Source: a bacterium (GTDB taxonomy: Bacteria > Chloroflexota > Dormibacteria > UBA8260 > Bog-877). Taken from it: a stretch of DNA of 6,203 bases. The stretch is taken from positions 1-6,203 of the forward strand of contig JAKABA010000228.1 of the NCBI GenBank assembly GCA_021802115.1, in the 5' to 3' direction. The notes beneath the pieces are model-generated. The model did not search any database. It was given only the letters and a program-made list of their open reading frames with translations, and was not told the DNA's origin. Shown here in pieces: positions 1 through 5,207 of the stretch. Made by a program: the position numbers and the translations under genes. Each line of letters begins with the position of its first letter. The first letter of the stretch is position 1.

Positions 1-204
1 CCGGGTGGTCCGGCGGTGCTGACGGGGGCGGAGCTGGGGGTGGTGGACAGCGCCGGATTCGCGGTTCCGGTGCTCATCGTGCAGGTCTCCGGGCGCTCCC
101 CGGTGACCCGGTTCGTGATGTGCGCGGCCGCCACCTATACCTGCGCCCCGCTGCGCTACAGCAGCCCGCTCCTGTCCCCTTCGCCGGCCGCACCCACCGG
201 CTGA
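1..204 (+). CDS. C-terminal end of an unrecognised protein (5' truncated)
   Basis: An open frame enters from the left edge (frame 1) and ends at TGA 202-204, giving the last 67 residues of a protein whose start lies outside the window. About 60 of the 67 codons end in G or C, the codon pattern of the neighbouring genes, which supports real coding. The visible part has a short hydrophobic stretch (AVPVLIVQVSG), a Cys-rich segment (MCAAATYTCAP), and a Ser/Pro/Ala-rich tail. I do not recognise a family or any catalytic motif. A GTG at position 16 could in principle start a 62-residue peptide, but no ribosome site precedes it and the frame is open to the edge, so a truncated larger gene is more likely. 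It converges on pntB and its role cannot be inferred from that. Confidence 0.5.
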   Translation, partial: PGGPAVLTGAELGVVDSAGFAVPVLIVQVSGRSPVTRFVMCAAATYTCAPLRYSSPLLSPSPAAPTG

Positions 205-217
205 CGGTAAACCGGGC

Positions 218-1609
218 TCAGGCAGCCTTGACCGCCGCCACCAGCTTGGTCAGGGAGTCCTTGGCGTCGCCGAAGAGCATGATCGTCTTGGGGTCGTACA
301 TCAGCTCGTTGTCGATCCCGGCGAAGCCCGGCCGCATCGAGCGCTTCATGAACACGATGTTGCGGGCTTCGTCCGCGTTCAAGATCGGCATCCCGTAGAT
401 TGGGCTGCCTGGGGAGTTGCGCGCGGCGGGGTTGACCACGTCGTTGGCCCCGACCACCAGGGCCACGTCGGTCGACTTGAAGGAGTCGTTGATGTCGTCC
501 ATGTCCTTGAGCTGCTCGTAGGGGACGTTGGCCTCGGCCAAGAGCACGTTCATGTGGCCGGGCATCCTCCCGGCGACCGGGTGGATCGCGTACTCGACCT
601 GCACCCCGCGCTTCTCCAGGGTGTCGGCCAGGTCGCGGGCGGCGTGCTGGGCCTGGGCCACCGCCAGCCCGTAGCCGGGGACGATCACCACGCGCTGGGA
701 GTAAGCCAGCAGGGTGCCGATGTCCTCCGCCGACCCGGAGCGCACGCTCCGAGGGCCTGCGGCGGTGGCCTCGGGCCCCGCCTGGATCTTGCCGAAGGCT
801 CCGAAGAGCAGGTTGGCGATGGAACGGCCCATCGCCTCGGACATCATCATGGTGAGAAAGGTTCCCGAGGCTCCGACCAGGGTCCCGCCCACGATGAGGA
901 CGGGGTTGCCGAGCACGAATCCGTCGCCCGCGACCGCGAGCCCCGTGAAGGCGTTGAGCAAGGAGATCACGACCGGCATGTCCGCGCCCCCGATCGGCAG
1001 GACGAACGCCACTCCCAGCAGCAGCGCCAGCAGGAGCAGCAGCCAAAGCCCGATCACCCCGAGCCCGGCCACCACCACCAGGATGCCCAGCAGCAGGATC
1101 GCCGCCGCCACCGCGGCGTTCACCGGCTGCTGGCCGGGGTAGGTGATCGGGGTGCCCCGCATCAGCTCCTGCAGCTTGGCGTAGGCGATCCCGGAGCCGG
1201 CGAAGCTGGTGGCGCCGATGACCACCGCGAACACCACCGAGATGGAGACCACCAGCGGCGCGGTCCCGGCCGGTCGGCCGAGGAATTCCACGATCGCGAC
1301 CAGAGCGGCCGCACCCCCGCCAACCCCGTTGAAGCTGGCCACCATCTGCGGCATCGCGGTCATCTTCACGGCCCGGGCGGCGACCGCTCCGACGGGGATG
1401 CCGACCAGGATCGCCAGCGCCATCAGGATCAGGTTCAGCACCGAGTGATGCAGTACGAACAGGGTGGTGATGAATGCGATGACGGCCCCCGCCGCCGCCA
1501 CCAGGTTCCCGCTTCGGGCGTGCCGCGGGGAGCTCAGCTGGTGCAGGCCGACGATGAAGAGCACCGCCGCCAGCAGGTAGAGCAGCGTGATCCCGGGAGC
1601 GAGTCCCAT
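218..1609 (-). CDS. pntB: NAD(P)+ transhydrogenase subunit beta (PntB)
   Basis: This 463-residue protein matches the usual length of PntB (E. coli about 462). It forms most of the membrane proton channel (domain II) and the NADP(H)-binding domain III of the proton-translocating transhydrogenase (NADH + NADP+ + H+out <-> NAD+ + NADPH + H+in). Residues 9-260 are a series of hydrophobic helices with the conserved GGADMPVV segment near 207-214. Residues 300-463 form domain III: the NADP fingerprint GYGLAVAQAQ (312-321), HPVAGRMPGHMNVLLAEA (343-360), GANDVVNPAA (387-396) and KRSM (422-425). By alignment from memory, Lys422 and Arg423 would grip the 2'-phosphate of NADP. Asn94 (in FNGVGGG) stands where E. 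coli PntB has His91. The ATG at 1609 is preceded by GGGTGGG with a 6-base gap. It is the last gene of the operon and stops 13 bases from the convergent gene at 1-204. Identification is firm. Confidence 0.97.
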   Translation of the reverse strand: MGLAPGITLLYLLAAVLFIVGLHQLSSPRHARSGNLVAAAGAVIAFITTLFVLHHSVLNLILMALAILVGIPVGAVAARAVKMTAMPQMVASFNGVGGGAAALVAIVEFLGRPAGTAPLVVSISVVFAVVIGATSFAGSGIAYAKLQELMRGTPITYPGQQPVNAAVAAAILLLGILVVVAGLGVIGLWLLLLLALLLGVAFVLPIGGADMPVVISLLNAFTGLAVAGDGFVLGNPVLIVGGTLVGASGTFLTMMMSEAMGRSIANLLFGAFGKIQAGPEATAAGPRSVRSGSAEDIGTLLAYSQRVVIVPGYGLAVAQAQHAARDLADTLEKRGVQVEYAIHPVAGRMPGHMNVLLAEANVPYEQLKDMDDINDSFKSTDVALVVGANDVVNPAARNSPGSPIYGMPILNADEARNIVFMKRSMRPGFAGIDNELMYDPKTIMLFGDAKDSLTKLVAAVKAA

Positions 1610-1615
1610 CAGCGG

Positions 1616-1622
1616 CCCACCC
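1616..1622 (-). promoter_or_regulatory. Probable ribosome binding site of pntB
   Basis: On the minus strand GGGTGGG lies 6 bases before the pntB ATG. It is a G-rich, imperfect Shine-Dalgarno-like sequence within the 67-base pntAB-pntB gap (1610-1676). That gap shows no convincing terminator or promoter, so pntB is probably co-transcribed with the two upstream genes but has its own ribosome entry. Confidence 0.4.
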
Positions 1623-1676
1623 GAGCTGGATCGGACGGCCGGGGAAGGGGGGCGCGGAGACGGGGTCTGGTCGCCA

Positions 1677-1979
1677 TCACGGCCCCGGCTGCCTGCGGTT
1701 GCGGCTCTTGAACATCTCCAGCATGCGGTCGGTGACCACGTAGCCGCCGACCATGTTCACGGTCGCCAGCACCACCGCCACGAATCCGATCGCCAGCTGG
1801 AGCGGGCCGTCGGCGCGCGCCATGATCACCATGGCGCCGACCAGGATCACCCCGTGGATGGCGTTGCTGCCCGACATCAGGGGGGTGTGGAGGATCGTGG
1901 GCACCTTGGAGATAACCTCGAACCCCAGGAACACCGCCAACACGAAGATCGTGATCTCGTTGACCAGCTCTGGGCTCAT
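1677..1979 (-). CDS. pntAB: NAD(P)+ transhydrogenase subunit alpha part 2 (PntAB), membrane subunit
   Basis: This 100-residue membrane protein corresponds to the C-terminal membrane part of E. coli PntA, encoded here as a separate gene. Three hydrophobic helices are visible at about residues 8-25, 41-54 and 60-82. Family signatures are VPTILHTPLMSGSNAIHG (26-43) and NMVGGYVVTDRMLEMF (75-90). It packs against PntB to form the proton-conducting domain II. His42 lies in the second visible helix, where E. coli PntA has Ser. It may be the channel histidine of this type (see findings). The ATG at 1979 overlaps the pntAA stop by ATGA, which implies translational coupling and roughly equal synthesis of the two alpha parts. 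The basic, proline-containing tail after residue 90 is unremarkable. Confidence 0.95.
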   Translation of the reverse strand: MSPELVNEITIFVLAVFLGFEVISKVPTILHTPLMSGSNAIHGVILVGAMVIMARADGPLQLAIGFVAVVLATVNMVGGYVVTDRMLEMFKSRNRRQPGP

Positions 1980-3127
1980 GACGGCGGCGCTCCGGCGGCG
2001 GCCGCCTCCCGCAGCCGCTGATTGCGGATCTCCCCGGCGTGGGTGGCGCAGGCCGCCTGGGTGATCTCGTCATCGAAGTCCAGCACCAGCTTGCCCTCCT
2101 TCACCAGGTGCCCGGCGATGGCGGCCACGTTGCGGGCCAGCATCTGGCTGGCCGTGGACGCGACCGTGGCCGGCAGGTTGCGCCAGCCCAGGATCGCCAC
2201 CTTGCCCGCCATCACCTCCTCCCCCGGCCTGGTCAGCTCGCAGTTGCCGCCGCTGTCGGCGGCCAGGTCCACGATCACCGAGCCCGGTCGCATGCCGGCC
2301 ACCAGCTCTGCCGTGATCAGGATGGGGGCGCGGCGTCCGGGCACCGCGGCGGTGGTCACCACCAGGTCGCTCTGCCGCACGTGCTGGGCGATCAGCTCGC
2401 GCTGGCGGGCCAGGAACTCCTCGCTCTGCTCCCGGGCGTAACCACCCTCCCCCTCCTGAGCCTCCAGCTCCAGCTGCACGAAGGTGGCCCCCAGGCTCTG
2501 CACCTCCTCCTTGACCGCTGAGCGCACATCGGTCGCCTCCACCACCGCGCCCAGCCGGCGGGCGGTGGCGATCGCCTGCAGCCCGGCCACCCCGGCTCCC
2601 ATCACCATCACCCGGGCAGGCGCGATGGTGCCGGCGGCGGTCATCTGCAGCGGCAGGATCTTGGCCAGCCGCGCCGCCCCCAGCAGCACCGCCTTGTAGC
2701 CCCCGATGGACGCCTGGGAGGAGAGCGCATCCATGGACTGGGCGCGACTGATGCGGGGGATCAGCTCAAAGCTGAACGCCGTCACCCGGCGCTGCACCAG
2801 CCGGGTGAGGACCTCCGCCGGCGTGGAGGCTGGCAGAAAGCTGATCAGCGCCGAGCCTTCGGGGAGCAGGGCGGCCTCCACGACGGTGGGGGGCTGCACC
2901 TTGCACACCAGCTCGGCGCCGGCCACGCACTCGGCCAGGTCTGGCGCCAGCTCGGCGCCCGCCGCCCGCAGGTCGGCGTCTGAGAACCCGGCCCCGTCGC
3001 CGGCTCCGGCCTGCACCCAGACCTCCAAACCAAGCGCTTTGAGGCGCGGGACCGAGTCGGGGCTGATCGGGGTGCGGAGCTCGCCGTCCACGGTCTCGCG
3101 GGGAACGCTGAGCTTCACGCCCGGCAT
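1976..3127 (-). CDS. pntAA: NAD(P)+ transhydrogenase subunit alpha part 1 (PntAA), NAD(H)-binding
   Basis: This soluble 383-residue protein is domain I of the transhydrogenase and close to the Rhodospirillum rubrum PntAA length. It binds NAD(H) and exchanges hydride with NADP(H) on PntB. The N-terminal alanine dehydrogenase/PNT domain covers about 1-135. The Rossmann motif GAGVAGLQAIATARRLGA is at 177-194, with Asp200 ending the second strand (NAD rather than NADP preference). PGSVIVDLAADSGGNCE follows at 281-297. Arg125, Gln130, Asp133 and Ser136 in PRISRAQSMDALSS align with the known R. rubrum active-site residues R127, Q132, D135 and S138. The frame stays open to 3229, but family alignment begins at about VKLSVPRE, so I place the start at ATG 3127. 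A GTG at 3118 would fit the alignment equally well. No good Shine-Dalgarno precedes either. It is the first gene of the operon, with a 4-base overlap into pntAB. Confidence 0.96.
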   Translation of the reverse strand: MPGVKLSVPRETVDGELRTPISPDSVPRLKALGLEVWVQAGAGDGAGFSDADLRAAGAELAPDLAECVAGAELVCKVQPPTVVEAALLPEGSALISFLPASTPAEVLTRLVQRRVTAFSFELIPRISRAQSMDALSSQASIGGYKAVLLGAARLAKILPLQMTAAGTIAPARVMVMGAGVAGLQAIATARRLGAVVEATDVRSAVKEEVQSLGATFVQLELEAQEGEGGYAREQSEEFLARQRELIAQHVRQSDLVVTTAAVPGRRAPILITAELVAGMRPGSVIVDLAADSGGNCELTRPGEEVMAGKVAILGWRNLPATVASTASQMLARNVAAIAGHLVKEGKLVLDFDDEITQAACATHAGEIRNQRLREAAAAGAPPS

Positions 3128-3380
3128 GGTAGCGGAGCGAGGCCGTCCGTGAGTGGAGGATTCCACGCATAGCGGCCGGCCTCTGCGCAACCCGGGGCAC
3201 TGGAAGAAGCGGCTCCCCAACCGCCTCATGCGGGAAAACCTCTATGCAAGCGTCCCGGTTTGGTTGCACAATCACCAGCGTGGACGACCATCCCAACCCC
3301 GCTCGCGGTGCTCGGCGTGGACCGCTCCGGTCGGCGGCCCGCCGGTCCGGGTCCGGCCCGCCCTTCCGGCGAGGGCCGCG
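3128..3380. promoter_or_regulatory. Divergent intergenic region with probable promoters
   Basis: This region of about 250 bases separates pntAA (leftward) from the FAD oxidoreductase gene (rightward), using the starts preferred here. The part around 3230-3275 is clearly more A+T-rich than the rest of the window, and codon-position G+C falls there, as expected for non-coding DNA. It contains TTGCAC (3264-3269, + strand) and TTGTGC (3271-3266, - strand), both -35-like. No convincing -10 partner is seen for either, so exact promoters cannot be assigned. TGCAA (3245-3249) and TTGCA (3264-3268) form a 5-base inverted repeat, a possible but weak operator. GTGGA/TCCAC (3153-3157/3162-3166) form another small inverted repeat. 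I see no riboswitch-like structure, though none can be excluded by eye. Confidence 0.4.
3371..3375 (+). promoter_or_regulatory. Ribosome binding site that decides the start of the FAD oxidoreductase
   Basis: GAGGG lies 5 bases before the GTG at 3381. No comparable purine-rich site stands at a proper distance before the alternative in-frame starts GTG 3153, ATG 3228 or TTG 3264. This favours GTG 3381 as the true start, shortly before the recognisable domain begins. Confidence 0.5.
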
Positions 3381-5207
3381 GTGACCGAGCCGGCTCGGGC
3401 CCGTGCCGCTCCGCCGGCGGCAACCGACGTCAGGAATCCCGACTACTACCACCGGGTGGTGGACTGCCAATGGGCGTGCCCGGCACACACCAATGTCCCC
3501 CAGTACATCCGGCTCATCGGTCAGGAGCGCTACGGCGAGGCCTACCTGCTGAACCGCGAGTCCAACGTCTTCCCGGCCATCCTGGGTCGGACCTGCGACC
3601 GCCCCTGTGAGCCGGCCTGCCGGCGGCGGCGGGTCGACGGCGACCCGGTCGCGATCTGCCGGTTGAAGCGGGTGGCCGCGGACCTGCGAGGCGAGGTGGA
3701 GGCGGGTCTGCCGAAGGCTCCCGCCACCAAGAACGGGAGGCGGATCGTCTGCATCGGCGCCGGCCCGGCCTCACTCACGGTCGCCAACGACCTCATGCCC
3801 CTGGGCTATGAGGTAACCATCCTCGAGCGGCAGCAGCGGCCGGGTGGGCTGATGCGTTCCAACATCCCCAGCTTCCGGCTGCCGGCGGCGGTGCTCGACG
3901 AGGAGGTGGGGGTGATCCTGGACATGGGGGTGGACGTCCGCTACTCCACCCCGGTCGACAGCCTGCGGGAGGTGCTCGGGGCGGGGTTCGATGCCGTCTT
4001 CATCGGCAGCGGTGCCCCGCGAGGCAAGGAGCTGGACCTGCCCGGCCGCTGGGGCGACGATCCTGATGACCCGCACATTCACATCGGGATCGACTGGCTG
4101 GAGGCAATCGCCTTCGGGCACGTGACCGCCATCGGGTCGAGGGTCCTCATCATCGGCGTCGGCAACACCGCCATGGACTGCTGCCGCTCTTCGCGCCGTT
4201 TGGGGGGCCGGGACATCAAGGTGATGGCGCGCCGGCCGCGGCGGTTCTTCAAGGCCTCGCCCTGGGAGCTGGAGGATGCTGAGGAGGAGGGGATCGAGAT
4301 CGTGGTCAACCACTCCCCGCGCCGCTTCGTCCGTGACGGCGGAAGGCTGGTGGGGGTGGAGTTCGATGTGGTCGAGTGGGACGAGGAGGCGGTTCACTCC
4401 CGGGTCCTGGAGCAGGTCGTTCTGCCCTGCGACGATGTGATCCTGGCCATCGGTCAGGAGAACGCCTTCCCCTGGGTGGAGCGCGACCTCGGCCTGGAGT
4501 TCGGCCCGGGGGAGGTGCCGGTGGTGGACCCGGTCACCATGCAGACCACCCTGCCCGGAGTCTTCATCGGCGGCGATGCCGCGTTCGGCGCCAAGAACAT
4601 CATCTGGGCGGTGGAGCACGGGCACCAGGCGGCCATCTCCATCGACAACCACTGCCGCGGCGTGGCGGTCACGGAGCGGCCGCCGGTGACCATGAACCTG
4701 ACCAGTCAGAAGATGGGGCTCGCGCAGTGGAGCTACCACAACGACTACAACCCCGCGGGCCGCCAGCCGATGCGGCACCTCGAGCTCTCCCGACGCTTCC
4801 AGGAGCTCAACCTGGAGGTGGAGCTGGGCTTCACCGCCGAGGCGACCGCGCGCGAGGTCCAGCGCTGCCTGAACTGCGACATCCAGACTGCGTTCGACGC
4901 GCCCCTCTGCATCGAGTGCGACGCCTGCATCGACATCTGCCCGGTGCGGTGCCTGACCATCGTGGACGCCGCCGGACTTGAGCCCGCCCAGCTCGGACCG
5001 CTGCTCACCACTCCGCCCACCAATCCGGACCAGGCGCTCTTCGTCTCCGAGCCGCTGCCCCAGACCGGCCGCTCCATGGTGAAGGACGAGAATCTCTGCG
5101 TGCACTGCGGGCTCTGCGCGGAGCGCTGCCCGACCGCGGCTTGGGACATGGTCAAGTTCGACCTCGCGATTCCCTACGCCGGTCGGGTGGGGATTCCGAT
5201 CCCATGA
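3381..5207 (+). CDS. GltD/NfnB-like FAD- and NAD(P)-dependent oxidoreductase with 4Fe-4S ferredoxin domain; probable electron-output subunit of a 2-oxoacid oxidoreductase
   Basis: From GTG 3381 the product has 608 residues; the frame stays open to 3153, but that extension has poor codon bias and no family resemblance. An N-terminal Fe-S domain of the dihydropyrimidine dehydrogenase/GltD type spans about 20-105 (Cys29, 33, 72, 76, 80, 93). A two-dinucleotide-binding flavoprotein core follows: FAD motif GAGPAS (126-131) with Glu149, NAD(P) motif GVGNTAMD (259-266) followed by arginines 284-288 that suggest NADPH, and a second FAD contact GVFIGGDA (393-400). The C-terminus has a Cys pair (497, 500) and two CxxCxxCxxxCP motifs (510-520, 573-583), predicting two [4Fe-4S] clusters. 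No signal peptide or membrane helix is seen, so it is cytoplasmic. Its stop overlaps the start of the KorA-like gene (ATGA), which argues for a role in moving electrons between the 2-oxoacid oxidoreductase and NAD(P). Automatic annotation may call it glutamate synthase small subunit, but no large subunit is present. A KorC-like role is inference. Confidence 0.88.
   Translation: MTEPARARAAPPAATDVRNPDYYHRVVDCQWACPAHTNVPQYIRLIGQERYGEAYLLNRESNVFPAILGRTCDRPCEPACRRRRVDGDPVAICRLKRVAADLRGEVEAGLPKAPATKNGRRIVCIGAGPASLTVANDLMPLGYEVTILERQQRPGGLMRSNIPSFRLPAAVLDEEVGVILDMGVDVRYSTPVDSLREVLGAGFDAVFIGSGAPRGKELDLPGRWGDDPDDPHIHIGIDWLEAIAFGHVTAIGSRVLIIGVGNTAMDCCRSSRRLGGRDIKVMARRPRRFFKASPWELEDAEEEGIEIVVNHSPRRFVRDGGRLVGVEFDVVEWDEEAVHSRVLEQVVLPCDDVILAIGQENAFPWVERDLGLEFGPGEVPVVDPVTMQTTLPGVFIGGDAAFGAKNIIWAVEHGHQAAISIDNHCRGVAVTERPPVTMNLTSQKMGLAQWSYHNDYNPAGRQPMRHLELSRRFQELNLEVELGFTAEATAREVQRCLNCDIQTAFDAPLCIECDACIDICPVRCLTIVDAAGLEPAQLGPLLTTPPTNPDQALFVSEPLPQTGRSMVKDENLCVHCGLCAERCPTAAWDMVKFDLAIPYAGRVGIPIP

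Noticed and set aside
1..77. Minus-strand open frame from ATG at 77 running off the left edge
   Set aside because: It is a Ser/Thr/Pro/Ala low-complexity product without a ribosome site. The plus-strand frame has the genome's codon bias instead.
190..217. Possible terminator between the convergent genes
   Set aside because: Only a 4-base CCGG/CCGG pairing with a long loop and no T-run is present, too weak to call.
554..1711. Long open frame (385 codons, + strand) opposite pntB
   Set aside because: The His/Gln/Arg/Asp-rich product has no family resemblance. The minus-strand PntB reading is unambiguous over the same bases.
3153..3166. Small hairpin GTGGA-GGAT-TCCAC
   Set aside because: The 5-base stem is short and has no T-run or partner structure. 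It is recorded only as part of the intergenic region.
3128..3229. 34-codon N-terminal extension of PntAA back to 3229
   Set aside because: The extension is Arg/Cys-rich and absent from the family. PntAA proteins begin at the segment equivalent to residues 1-4 of the shorter form.
2766..3488. Open frame (240 codons, - strand) overlapping pntAA, the intergenic region and the start of the flavoprotein gene
   Set aside because: The Arg/Gly/Pro-rich product has no family features. It is a shifted frame of pntAA extended into non-coding DNA.
3771..5105. Long antisense open frame (444 codons, - strand) across the flavoprotein gene
   Set aside because: It is the mirror of a gene with clear domains and cluster motifs. 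Its product is His/Val/Asp/Arg-rich with no recognisable fold, as expected of an antisense frame in G+C-rich DNA.
3381..5207. Assignment as glutamate synthase small subunit (GltD)
   Set aside because: No glutamate synthase large subunit is adjacent. The protein carries an extra C-terminal 2x[4Fe-4S] module and is translationally linked to a 2-oxoacid oxidoreductase subunit.
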